Notes: generated from the letters alone by a model not told the origin. DNA of 20,926 nt from Priapulus caudatus (GCF_000485595.1 NW_014577086.1:4400-25325), one strand, 5' to 3'. Counted from the stretch's first letter, positions 9,344 through 17,154 are shown. Numbers and translations are program-made.

Positions 9344-9446
9344 CCAATCAGAAGGCTAGAAATAATTCCTATACTAACTGCGATTGACCAATCAGAATGC
9401 TAGAAATATTTGCTATGGCAATCCTGTTTGGGAATTGTAAATTCGG
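9344..9446. repeat. MULE terminal inverted repeat, right; likely transposase promoter
   Basis: Reverse complement of 3933-4035. It carries two CCAAT pentamers (9344-9348, 9388-9392), mirrored by ATTGG at 3987-3991 and 4031-4035 in the left arm. The transposase start codon lies just inside this arm. Confidence 0.92.
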
Positions 9447-9455
9447 GTGCCGTCT
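9447..9455. repeat. Target-site duplication, right copy (GTGCCGTCT)
   Basis: Identical to 3924-3932; integrase coding resumes in the same frame at its last base. Confidence 0.95.
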
Positions 9456-9811
9456 ACGGTGTCGAAAAGTCCCGCACTACGCCATACCACCCTCAAGGGA
9501 ATGGCCAGTGCGAGCGCTTCAACAGGACGATGCACGACCGGCTGAGGACGCTGATGCCGGAAAAGAAGAGGAGATGGCCGGAGCATCTGCTGGAGTTGGT
9601 GTATTCGTACAACGCAACGATACACTCCTCGACGGGTTATTCCCCGTACTTTCTTATGTTTGGGCAAGATCCACGGTTGCCCATTGATTCTCTCCTGGGA
9701 GTCAATCAGGGGGACAACTGTGATGACACGGACGGTGTTGACGACTGGGTGGCCGGGCACAGGCGGAGGCTTGGTAAAGCTCTGGAGGCCAGGAAACAGG
9801 GCAGAGGGTGA
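9456..9811 (+). pseudogene. pol: Gypsy integrase, second part (catalytic Glu and after)
   Basis: This continues the integrase core in the frame left at 3932. It contains [19 protein letters not shown] with the third catalytic residue (Glu of CERFN), then [19 protein letters not shown] and LPIDSLLG, both strong Ty3/Gypsy integrase signatures. The MULE therefore separates the second catalytic Asp from the Glu. The frame ends at TGA 9809-9811 after a shift around 9790-9808. Confidence 0.93.
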
Positions 9812-10292
9812 GGCTGGGGCATGAGGCTTTGCAGCGTCAACACCAAATGAACAAGAAGTCGCGGGACACTGACCTGCCAGTAGGGTTAGAGTCAAACCGA
9901 TGTCAGGGGCGGAACAAGATCCAGGATATGTGGGATTTAACACCATATGTCGTCGTGGCGAAGCCAAACCCACAGCAGAATGTGTACGTGGTGCAGGCTG
10001 CTGACCGGGTGGGGCCAACCAAGGTGGTAAATCGTGTTGGCCTGTTAGATGGTAAGAGCACGGTCGAGGTCCCCGGTGCTGTAGCAGTGGCGCCTGACAA
10101 TGACGCATGGTCGGATGAGGAACCTGTCGATTCACCGGAGGGAGAAACACGCCCACGGTTTAGGTGGGTCCGAATGGATATACCGGGGGCAGAAGCAGAG
10201 CACCCACAGGAAAAGGGAGACCTTGCTTTTAAAGGTGTAGAAGCGAGACCGGAGGGTGGCGAAGCACCTGGGGAAGATAGGGGTATCGTGGG

Positions 10293-10377
10293 CACTGACG
10301 AGTCTGAGTCAGGCGGTGGCTCGGAGAACGCTAGTGCCACGGGGGACACCACCGGTAGGGACGACCAAGGGTTGGAA
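10293..10377 (+). repeat. 85-bp repeat, copy 1, in the acidic tail
   Basis: Similar to 10427-10511 (same length, scattered substitutions). Both code for a DESESG...ATGDTT-type segment. Confidence 0.85.
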
Positions 10378-10426
10378 GGGGAACAGGAGGCTGATAAAGC
10401 TCCTGAGGAAAATGGAGGTGTGGGGT

Positions 10427-10511
10427 CACTGACGAGTCTGAGTCAGGCAGTGACTCGGACGACACTTGTGCCACGGGGGACACCACCAGGGAAGATGGTC
10501 AGGGGGTGGAA
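10427..10511 (+). repeat. 85-bp repeat, copy 2
   Basis: Offset from copy 1 is 134 bp, not a multiple of three, consistent with an indel between the copies. Confidence 0.85.
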
Positions 10512-10826
10512 GACCCTGAGGAGGGGCCTGGGGGAGACGAACCTTCCGATGGTGACGTGAGTGACGGGAGAGAGGCGGACTTGCATGACAGGGAGGACTC
10601 GACACTGGTCAGGCGTACCTCTCGTCCAAACGCGGGCACTCATGGGAATCCCCATCACCTCCCAAAGTCGGTTGTGCGGACCCAAAGGGCTGCCGTAGTT
10701 GAGTCGGCTGGGGTGCCGAGGCAGTTTGGCGACCTGGCGCAAGCAGTAGCTAGTCTGGGTCAGGTGCTCCAGAACTCGTGGATGGCGGGTGTGAGTGGCC
10801 AGTCGACTAGGATGTCAACGATTTAA

Positions 10827-10835
10827 ACTGGGGGG
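10827..10835 (+). promoter_or_regulatory. Polypurine tract (plus-strand primer)
   Basis: AACTGGGGGG-type G run immediately before the LTR start TGTGTG; the usual place and composition for second-strand priming in LTR elements. Confidence 0.7.
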
Positions 10836-11214
10836 TGTGTGAGCGTGTGTTTTGGTACGCCCATTTATTCGGAGTCTGTAGTGTTGTTCTGTACATGACT
10901 TACTCTGTATAGTGCTGCCGCCTGGTGTTAGTGTAGTAAAGCTATGGGGGGATTGAGGATAAACCCTTTGTTTTGGATTTGCGCGGGAAAGAAGGGGTGC
11001 CATTTTTGTCGCAGAGGGAATCTGGATACTCGTGTGAGTGCAGATGTGGATTTAGTAAGTTTACTAATAAATGTTTAATTATTGACTTGCTATATCATGG
11101 ATGATTTTTAAGAACATCCTATTGCATTTGTTTTGTGAATTGTAACCGAGGGCTAGTGTTAATAGCAGTGTATTGTGGAGACAATATAAATATTCTCCAG
11201 CAGTTAGTTTTCGT

Positions 11215-11237
11215 TGTGTGTGTGTGTGTGTGTGTGT
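11215..11237. repeat. (TG)n microsatellite in the LTR
   Basis: Uninterrupted TG dinucleotides. Confidence 0.9.
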
Positions 11238-11338
11238 ATGTAGGGGATTTCCCTGGTTAACAGGATGTGAGTTGATCGGGTCTTTGTTTGTCCGGTTGAG
11301 GGTGGAAGTTGCTATTAATAGCTTGCCTCCCTGGTTAC

Positions 11339-11349
11339 TATATATATAT
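11339..11349 (+). promoter_or_regulatory. TATA-like box in the LTR
   Basis: A TATATATATAT run in a GC-mixed context, the best TATA candidate in the LTR. It would imply a long R region before the AATAAA at 12237, so it may not be the real promoter. Confidence 0.35.
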
Positions 11350-11669
11350 GAGTAAGCAAAGTTCAGCTGCAGAGTAATATTATTATTAAATATTATCGTT
11401 AAGAATGGCTGTTATTTAGATATAGCTGGCTGTTGTTAAATATTAGTAAATGTCAAGAGCGAGTTGATATGTAGTGTGGGATGGCATGGTGCTTTATGTC
11501 ACATGTATGAGTTCTGTTAACCCGTTAGGGGCCGTGACATAAGTAGGGGGATGTGCGCTGTGGCATGTAGACTGTAAGTTGTATTGTTAAGTGTGCAACT
11601 GTGTTCAAGGATCTGATAGTGTTATTGATAAGTATGTTCCCGTGGATGTGAGTTATTATGGTGCATTCA

Positions 11670-11749
11670 CTTTATGCGGCGAACAGTGTTTGGTTTAGCT
11701 CATGTAATCATCCTGACAGATTTATTACATGAGTGTTTACTGCATAAAG
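11670..11749. other. Nested inverted repeat (stem-loop) in the LTR
   Basis: The outer stem CTTTATGC (11670-11677) pairs with GCATAAAG (11742-11749); the inner stem CTCATGTAAT (11699-11708) pairs with ATTACATGAG (11724-11733) with a 15-nt loop. Confidence 0.7.
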
Positions 11750-11999
11750 AGGGGGGAGATTCTTTCAGTAGTCATTATTATGTATGTTAGTAGCATAGTT
11801 ATTTGAAAGTTATTTGAGTTAGTGTTGTGAGTTTGCGGTAAAGTGTTCGCATGAGGTGTCACGTGTTTATTGTTATTATTCTGCAGTGACACGCAGGTGA
11901 TGCTGAGCCGGTGTATGTCGGGGCAGTGAACGTGGCCCTACCGGAGTAGTGTTCTGCAAGGGTAAGCGGATAGGTCCCCACAGCAGGGGACAATGCTTG

Positions 12000-12060
12000 T
12001 GTTATATTGTGTTATAATGTGTTATATTGTGTTATAATGTGTTATATTGGATTATAATGG
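12000..12060. repeat. 20-bp tandem repeat in the LTR, three copies
   Basis: The unit TGTTATATTGTGTTATAATG occurs twice exactly and once with changes. Confidence 0.9.
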
Positions 12061-12236
12061 TGGATAATGTTGAGTTTATGTATTTGGCCTATATACTGCT
12101 CATATGCTATGTTACATTTAAACTTAAGGTGTGTTTCATTGTTTATATGTTGCAGGGTCGCCTGCACAGTCGTAACTACGTCGTTTGTGTGATGTGGTTA
12201 CACGGTCGTTGGTGACATTTTGCTTGTTGTCAATTG

Positions 12237-12242
12237 AATAAA
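12237..12242 (+). terminator. Polyadenylation signal AATAAA of the LTR
   Basis: AATAAA lies 64 bp before the LTR end, followed by a GT-rich stretch (GAGTGTTGTGTTTTGGTG), the expected arrangement for the R/U5 border. Confidence 0.7.
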
Positions 12243-12306
12243 CTCTTAAGTCACCGTCATCCGAGTGTTGTGTTTTGGTGTACGTGCACGAATAACGCCC
12301 CACACA

Positions 12307-12348
12307 TGCCTAATTGCCTATACATCAGTTCAAATTCATCATCTTTAC
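12307..12348 (-). other. Intron remnant of the hAT gene next to the Gypsy LTR
   Basis: These 42 bases lie between the GTAAAG donor after exon G and the LTR end. The Gypsy target duplication should be the first few bases after 12306. Confidence 0.5.
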
Positions 12349-12390
12349 CTGGAGAATAATCTGCTAAATTTCCCACCAAACTGTTTCATA
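12349..12390 (-). pseudogene. hAT exon G (tentative)
   Basis: A 42-bp exon between TTTTGCCAG and GTAAAG, phase 0 at both ends, codes YETVWWEI, a stop, then QIILQ. The Trp pattern resembles the E...W..kW stretch of ZMYM1/DUF4371 hAT proteins. It is the last exon before the Gypsy LTR. Confidence 0.45.
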
Positions 12391-12444
12391 CTGGCAAAAT
12401 GTAAACCAAAGTAGAATCAAAGGAAGAATATGACAGAAATACTA

Positions 12445-12530
12445 ACCACGAACAGCTTTGGCACAAGGTCAGATACCTTCATAATTTTGCAGAAACTTTT
12501 GAACAATAAAATCTCATCATATTATGACAA
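12445..12530 (-). pseudogene. hAT exon F (tentative)
   Basis: The peptide DEILLFKSFCKIMKVSDLVP, followed by KLFV and a GTTAGT donor, fits the ERF...L.P segment after the core of this family. The 3' end phase matches exon G. The acceptor is uncertain and a TAA lies at its upstream edge. Confidence 0.4.
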
Positions 12531-12607
12531 TTTTAATCCGAACTGAACACTTTTGCATTTTAGACCAAGACTTTTGACTATGCACAGAGTTTATTACTGC
12601 TATTTAC

Positions 12608-12843
12608 CACTGAACTGTTGCTCCAGGTCAGACTGAATGTGGTCAAAAAATGGGATGCCTACATTCACCCTGTAGTAAGTCTCTGGATCCCGTGCAAGGG
12701 TCGTGTTACGATATTGTGATGTCCCTCCTGGTCTGCGCGGCATACAAGGATTCACGCCTTCTCACAGAGTGTTCATATATGCGGTGGAACACGGCTTCGA
12801 CATCACCACGCAGTGTCTCATAGTGGAGCTTGACATCTGTGAC
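12608..12843 (-). pseudogene. hAT exon E, frameshifted
   Basis: After TTTCTACAG the frame reads VTDVKLHYETLRGDVEAVFH and RIYEHSVRRRESL. One frame over, from about 12755, it continues MPRRPGGTSQYRNTT and ETYYRVNVGIPFFDHIQSDL. The dlk.yr.dv, PR...RN and yYr.n..iPf.D....L blocks are characteristic of ZMYM1-like hAT proteins. A one-base indel near 12755-12760 splits it. The donor is AGTG|GTAAAT at 12607. Confidence 0.75.
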
Positions 12844-13369
12844 CTGTAGAAATTAACACAAAAAATGATCTAAGTAAGGAACATGCTGCTCAGCTCGTAA
12901 ATATAAAGTTATGGATCTTAAAGGTAGTATCAATCTAATGCAGGTCAAAATTTTAACATTGCGAGATCATTTTTATTATGATAAAGACAATGCTACATTT
13001 CAGCTATCCTGTAAATATTGACTTGAAAATATAATTTATTCGAATAATAGCGACTTACTTTACAGAAATGATAAAACGTGTGTTTACAAGCTTTATCCTT
13101 TCATAGGTGTGCATGTTATAAATAATAACATATATCAAATTCTTGAAAACTATAATAGATATTGGTGACAATTTTTTTTACAAATTATTAATTTTTCATT
13201 ATCAACATTTCATGAGATTATAGCTGATTCCTACAATTTTTCCAAAAGACTGCTGTTACCTTTGAGATACACAACTGATCTACATGGTTCGATTATGATT
13301 GAGAAAGAAAAATGAAACCACAATTTGTTTTAAAACTAAACAAACAAAAATTGGAAATAATAGACTCAC
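12844..13369 (-). other. hAT intron D/E
   Basis: Donor GTGAGT at 13364-13369, acceptor CAG at 12844-12846. AT-rich, nothing recognised. Confidence 0.75.
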
Positions 13370-13615
13370 ACTATCGTATGCTGAAACCATGTCTTCAGCC
13401 TTCCCTTGCAGTTTGACAGTCAGGCCTTGCATTGGTGAAAGCATTTCATACACAGTGAGAAACGTGACGATAAATCCGAATTTGGTGATCGCTTCCAGCA
13501 GGGCACCAGCTGCAGTTTTAGTGCGGCCATCCCAATCATCATTTACTATGTCACCGTCATATTTGTCGGTTTCATTGATGTACGATCCATACACAATGAC
13601 TTCAAGAGCCATAAC
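13370..13615 (-). CDS. hAT exon D
   Basis: An 82-codon open exon between CTTAACAG and GTGAGT, phase 0 at both ends. VMALEVIVYGSYINE continues the FRHFYQCYVWQ end of exon C; TKFGFIVTFLTVYEMLSPMQ and LTVKLQGKAEDMVSAYDS are typical of the helical insertion between the second catalytic Asp and the C-terminus in ZMYM1/DUF4371 proteins. Confidence 0.82.
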
Positions 13616-13921
13616 CTGTTAAGAGTAAATATTGGAAATTCTTACAAAGTAAATATTTGATAGTAAGTTGCAAGTAAAGTTTTATGGTAAATTATTAATG
13701 ATTACATACAGTGGAAATGATCATATTTCACGAGTTAAAAAAATGTATTTCTTTCTAAATCAACATTTCATGTGTCAAGCGCTATATAAATGACTATCTA
13801 TTATTATTATCACGTGGGCACTTGGCAGTGAACCATTGTCAGTTTGGGCTTCAAATGAAAGGTAATTTCATATTAAATTGTCATTGTTAAGTTGAAAGCA
13901 TTAATGCAAGATAGAACAAAC
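13616..13921 (-). other. hAT intron C/D
   Basis: 306 bp, donor CAG|GTTTGT, acceptor TTAACAG, phase 0. AT-rich with no other feature. Confidence 0.75.
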
Positions 13922-15589
13922 CTGCCAAACATAGCACTGATAAAAGTGCCTGAAGGCATCATATCTCGCTGCCCATCTGGTTGCACAAATGTCTAGCAAC
14001 GGTTTCCTGTTGGTGGCGTGCTCTGGCACATTTTTTCCAACAATTTCCTTCAGCGGTCCTTCTCTTCTTGGGCTCTTACTAAAGAATACCGAAGACTCCT
14101 TCAGCTTGTCCAACATATTCCTTACTTCCTGCTGTTTGGCTGAGTGGGCATACACAAGGTTGAGAGCATGACTCAAGCAATGAGTGTAGATAGCTCTGGG
14201 GGAGTGCTGCTTGATGATTCCCTGTACACCAACTCTCGCACTACTCATTGCAGCAGCACCATCATACCCTTGTCCCCTTATCTTCGTCACATCAAGGTTG
14301 AGCTCTTCAAGTTTCTGTAGTATTTTAGATGCCAGCACACGCCCTGTAGTCCGGCAAGTTCCTATAAAGTCAATGAACTCCTCACGCATCTGGCAGTTTG
14401 TATCTACAAATCTCACACACAGTGACATCAACTCTGCATTATGGCTCGTTGCCTCGTCACACATAACAGAGAACCATCTCGTCTTCCTCACCTCTTCAAG
14501 AATAGTCTCTCTGATGATCTTGTGGCCAATGACATCTATCAATTCGTTCTGTGATTGAGGAGAAATGTATGTGGCATTTTTCTTTGCGGGTGCCTGGAGG
14601 TGCTTTTGCAGAAGTGAGCTGTGTTTTGACAGCAATTTCAACCGAGCGATGAAATTGCCAGGGTTCTTTGTAAAACTTGTGTCCGATGCTTCATAGTCAC
14701 CTCGGAGAGGAATGTTCTGCCGTCCACAGTACAGGACAGTTTCTCCAATGTGCTTTAAAATTTCCCCATTTTCTTTTATTTGTTTATGTTTTTTTCTGTC
14801 GAAAACGATGATCTAAGTTATCAGGATTGTCAGCTGGTTTTTCCATTTAAGTCCCTTGTTCTGCCGACACAGACAAGGTGGTATTCCTGGAGATGGTGTC
14901 CAGTCCTCGTGTACTTCTTCTGGTTTACTTTAGTTGATTTTTGCCAGACTGGGTTCCTTTGAGTTTCTCTGAGATCTTATTCCATCTTTTGAAAGGCTCA
15001 TTGACCAATGCTCCAAAATAACTCCTGTCTTTGGTGGTGAAGAGAGCACAAACAATACAATAAACTACATCATGTTCTTTGCTATACTTCAGCCACTGGA
15101 ATTCATCCAACCACTTGGAATTAAAGCGTCTATTGCAATCATTCATCCTTGTAGTGGGAAACTGAAAATTGCCAGGTGGGTGAAAGTGGTGTTTCAGGAG
15201 GTGGTATTTCTGTTCATCTGATAGCTCGTTGACCTTCCTTTCTAGTGTTGCTGCTGTGCAGCCTTGTGGGATAACTTGTCGAATGTCTATGTACAGAGGT
15301 TGTGGGAACTGGGAGGTGTCAGCATGATCATCTGACAACTGAGGTGATGTTTCTTGGTCTAAAGTCTGATGTGTTTCTTGGTCTAAAGTCTGATGTGTTT
15401 CTTGGGCTGAAGTCTGATGTGTTTCTTGGTCTAAAGTCTGATGTGTTTCTTGGGCTAAAGTCACTGCAGTCTGCCGTGATGGCTCTGAAGCCCGAGTTGC
15501 CGATTCCACAGCCTGATGCGACATTTCAGTCTGGTGTGAGGCGTCCTTGATTGATGATGCTGAACTGTTCTCTTCCAAGATGCATTGAT
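13922..15589 (-). pseudogene. hAT exon C: repeats, TTF zinc finger and catalytic core
   Basis: In transcript order: a Gln/Thr/His-rich region with five QETHQT octapeptides (15344-15462); a linker; a TTF-type zinc finger starting WLDEFQWLKYSKEHDVVYC and IVCALF; then a broken stretch (14790-14930) with a stop at 14925-14927 and at least three frame changes, one at a run of seven A near 14796. From about 14750 to 13922 the frame is open: VLYCGRQNIPLRG, WFSVMCDEATS (first catalytic Asp), IRGQGYDGAAAMSS (second catalytic Asp), THCLSHALNLV (CxxH block), ICATRWAARYDAF. This is a hAT DDE core of the ZMYM1/DUF4371 type. The third catalytic residue and dimerisation domain are expected in later exons. 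Confidence 0.88.
15344..15462. repeat. 24-bp tandem repeat, five copies, in the hAT coding region
   Basis: The unit TGATGTGTTTCTTGGTCTAAAGTC (given here as five near-identical copies) codes on the minus strand for an eight-residue repeat ending QETHQT, alternating Leu-Asp and Ser/Leu-Ala at its start. Looser copies (SHQTEMSHQ, SRQTAV) precede it. Confidence 0.9.
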
Positions 15590-15851
15590 CTTGGCACATC
15601 ACAAAGGAAATCAATTACAATTTGTGTCTGTATTTGATAGAGTGACCAGTGACCACAAACTTGGTATGATTAATTGATAATGCTCAAGTTTTGTAAATGA
15701 AAACCTTTTCATTTTAACATTTAACGTGTAAAGTGTGTAATCAATTTACCACATTATATCATGTATCTCATTTTATTAGGATAAAAAAATGAAATATATG
15801 CTAAAATATATGTTGCAAGGTGTAACAATGAGTGTAAAGTACTTTACTCAC
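15590..15851 (-). other. hAT intron B/C
   Basis: Donor GTGAGT at 15846-15851, acceptor GCCAAG, phase 1. The acceptor is weakly pyrimidine-rich. Confidence 0.65.
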
Positions 15852-15962
15852 TTGATTTGAAAAATGCTGTGATGGGCTTAGTCCCTTTAATACCATGAAG
15901 TCTAGTTCGCTTGTACACTCCAGTCGGTTTTTCTGAACGTTGACGCTTTGAGTTGTGCGACT
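15852..15962 (-). CDS. hAT exon B: basic segment with PCNA-box-like motif
   Basis: 111 bp between AATGTAG and GTGAGT; the two first bases complete a Glu codon begun in exon A, and one base is left for exon C. Basic clusters (SKRQRSEKP, YKRTRLHG) could serve nuclear import. TKPITAFF (15859-15882) has the hydrophobic-x-x-Phe-Phe core of a PIP box, followed by Lys, but with Thr in place of the leading Gln. PCNA binding is known for Pogo transposase; here it is inference. Confidence 0.7.
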
Positions 15963-16253
15963 CTACATTAAAATAAAAGAAGAAAACTGATAATCTTACA
16001 TTCAAAGCACGATTCAAATAATATAGATTTGTGGACATGGGCAATTAAATATTACACATCCACTCTCATTTTGTGTGCGTGTTGGGAACTATCAATAACA
16101 TAATCACTTGAGCATCTCCCCTATGAGGAACCGTGTATCAACTTGTTTGATTTTGCATTTATTCTAATACAATTCACCTTTTCTTTCTTTATTGGAATCA
16201 GTATTTCTTTCTCATTCTTATTATGGCTTGAATTTATATAACATTACTATTAC
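15963..16253 (-). other. hAT intron A/B
   Basis: Donor GAG|GTAATA, acceptor ATGTAG, phase 1. Nothing else recognised. Confidence 0.65.
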
Positions 16254-16512
16254 CTCTTTTAATTGCAACAAAATGCCGGTCTACAATGTGCCCAATGGTG
16301 ATAGGTCCTTGTTTGTCGGATACCAGATTACATGTAAATGTATGAGTTGACACTTTGTTGGCATGGACGTCTTTAGAGATAACAATGATGGGCTGTTTGA
16401 TATACTCTGCTGTGGCCTGCATGACTCGGTCATCTTAAACATCTTCCGTCTTTAAGGCAAGGTTGGCTAACGAATCGGGTGTTATTTGTTGCTTTAGCGG
16501 TTCTGATGGTTC
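16254..16512 (-). pseudogene. OTU-like exon A upstream of the hAT exons
   Basis: After TACCTTTTAG the exon reads EPSEPLKQQITPDSLAN, LALKTEDV, a TAA at 16435-16437, then VMQATAEYIKQPIIVISKDV and GPITIGHIVDRHFVAIKR. The helix-then-I.V strand followed by I.IGH...HF.AI resembles the C-terminal half of OTU cysteine-protease domains, where the catalytic His precedes an aromatic residue. The catalytic Cys would be in an earlier exon, which I did not find. Exon A ends in phase 1 and matches exon B, so an OTU-hAT fusion transcript is plausible. The 5' half of this exon lies in the segment repeated to the right. Confidence 0.55.
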
Positions 16513-17150
16513 CTAAAAGGTATTAAAACAAGAAACATTAGCTTCACAAAGAAGTTGTCTTATAATACTACTGTTGCCTTCAATAACAATGGTCAGTACA
16601 TATACATTAAAAATGCTATTATATTGTTCACCATGTATTAAAAAAACCACTTTGCTGTAGATGTTCCCTGATTAAGGGGTTCTCCCAAAATGTTATCAAT
16701 TAGTCCAGGCGTTAGTAGACACTTTTTTGCTCAACTATGACTGTGCATCAGCCTAAAAAATATATTATATATATTTATTACGGGAGCTCTTTTTTGATTT
16801 TGTATGAAAAAAAGAGCTCTCGTAATTTTGTTTACGGGAGCTATTTTAAGCTTGGCCAGAGCTACTTTTTCATAGCATGATTTCGTTAAAATTTTCATAA
16901 TTTTGATGCACTGACTCTAATAATGTCTCAGAAGCCAGAAATTGTGTCTAATTATCGTAAAGGTGTTTCCCAAACAAAAGTCAAGATTATGCTTTGGCGA
17001 AATCGACGAGGTCACAAATTATTCCTAATGGTGACAAAACCACGAAGGCCGGGTTTACATGTTGCTATATGCATGTTGTGTACAAAGTATGACTGCATGC
17101 ACTGATTGTCTCATTCGCATTGTTTTTTAATTCAAATCTCGTTATGTCTA
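16360..17150. repeat. Clean copy of a segment repeated to the right (direct and inverted)
   Basis: Starts inside OTU-like exon A and runs through its upstream intron. It is followed at once by an indel-rich direct copy and further on by an inverted one. A short plus-strand frame at 16923-17105 (MSQKPEIVSNYRKGVSQ...) is basic, not recognised, and not preserved in the copies. Confidence 0.75.
16778..16842. repeat. Palindrome with repeated ACGGGAGCT
   Basis: TTACGGGAGCTCTTTTTT (16778-16795) faces AAAAAAGAGCTCTCGTAA (16808-16825) across a short loop with one mismatch. A third TTTACGGGAGCT follows at 16831-16842. Related GCTCCCGT motifs recur at 19540-19635. Confidence 0.75.
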
Positions 17151-17154
17151 GCTT

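Larger units (their letters stand above)
3933..9446 (-). mobile_element. Mutator-like (MULE) DNA transposon with SWIM-type transposase
   Basis: The element is 5514 bp, bounded by 103-bp terminal inverted repeats and a perfect 9-bp target duplication, with a minus-strand, intron-containing transposase gene of the MULE type (DDE core, CxxH, SWIM-like zinc finger). It sits inside the Gypsy integrase gene. The Gypsy integrase reads on in the same frame across the element once one duplication copy is discounted (5523 bases, divisible by three). An unknown base (N) at 4520 and a partial exon duplication next to it show that the left part is rearranged or misassembled. It may belong to the animal MULE lineages (Phantom-like); that assignment is a guess. 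Confidence 0.95.
9808..10826 (+). pseudogene. pol: Gypsy integrase C-terminal domain and acidic Pol tail
   Basis: DLTPYVVVAKPNPQQ, VYVVQAADR and KVVNRVGLL fit the small C-terminal (GPY/F-like) domain of Ty3/Gypsy integrases, which binds DNA. No chromodomain is seen after it. A long Asp/Glu/Gly-rich tail follows, with an 85-bp sequence present twice. To read both copies as acidic protein the frame must change between 10378 and 10425. The last frame runs to TAA at 10824-10826 and ends 9 bases before the LTR, leaving only the polypurine tract. Confidence 0.85.
1..12306 (+). mobile_element. Ty3/Gypsy LTR retrotransposon, 5' end outside window, interrupted by a MULE
   Basis: The domain order gag (CCHC knuckles), aspartic protease, reverse transcriptase, RNase H, integrase, then polypurine tract and 3' LTR is that of a Ty3/Gypsy (Metaviridae-like) element. 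No 5' LTR or primer-binding site is in the window, so the left end lies upstream. A 5514-bp DNA transposon plus its 9-bp target duplication splits the integrase at 3933-9446. The copy is dead: pol changes frame at least eight times and carries several in-frame stops. No envelope-like membrane protein follows integrase; only an acidic tail is seen. The family and domain order are certain; the exact clade is not assignable here. Confidence 0.95.
10836..12306 (+). repeat. 3' LTR of the Gypsy element, 1471 bp
   Basis: It starts TGTGTGAGCG directly after the G tract and ends GCCCCACACA, giving TGTGTG...CACACA inverted ends. It contains a TATA-like stretch (11339-11349), a polyadenylation signal AATAAA (12237-12242), a GT microsatellite and a 20-bp tandem repeat. 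The right boundary is inferred from the CACACA end and the change to hAT gene sequence; the 5' LTR is not in the window to confirm it. Confidence 0.82.
12349..16512 (-). pseudogene. hAT transposase gene (ZMYM1/DUF4371-like) with N-terminal OTU-like and PCNA-box-like exons
   Basis: Minus-strand exons are A 16254-16512 (OTU-like), B 15852-15962 (PCNA-box-like), C 13922-15589 (octapeptide repeats, TTF zinc finger, hAT core), D 13370-13615, E 12608-12843, and tentatively F about 12445-12530 and G 12349-12390. The junctions A/B, B/C, C/D, D/E keep phase (1, 1, 0, 0), which argues that they form one transcript. The first exons (OTU catalytic Cys, start codon) should lie above 16512, and the 3' exons with the hAT dimerisation domain should lie left of the Gypsy element. 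Stops and frameshifts in A, C, E and G make this copy a pseudogene. A domesticated host gene is less likely because of the decay. No hAT terminal repeats were found. Confidence 0.75.

Noticed and set aside
9413-10352. Long minus-strand open frames opposite integrase and the acidic tail
   Set aside because: They are Pro/Ser/Arg-rich mirror frames of GC-rich coding sequence on the other strand.
9808-10826. Possible envelope-like gene after integrase
   Set aside because: No signal peptide, hydrophobic membrane segment or fusion-type motif is seen; the sequence continues the integrase C-terminus into an acidic tail.
12000-12060. CRISPR-like regular repeats
   Set aside because: Adjacent 20-bp tandem units without spacers, within a eukaryotic LTR.
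15302-15550. Plus-strand SDVFLGLK repeat protein
   Set aside because: It is the complement of the octapeptide minisatellite in the hAT exon, which is supported by splice phases and the zinc finger.
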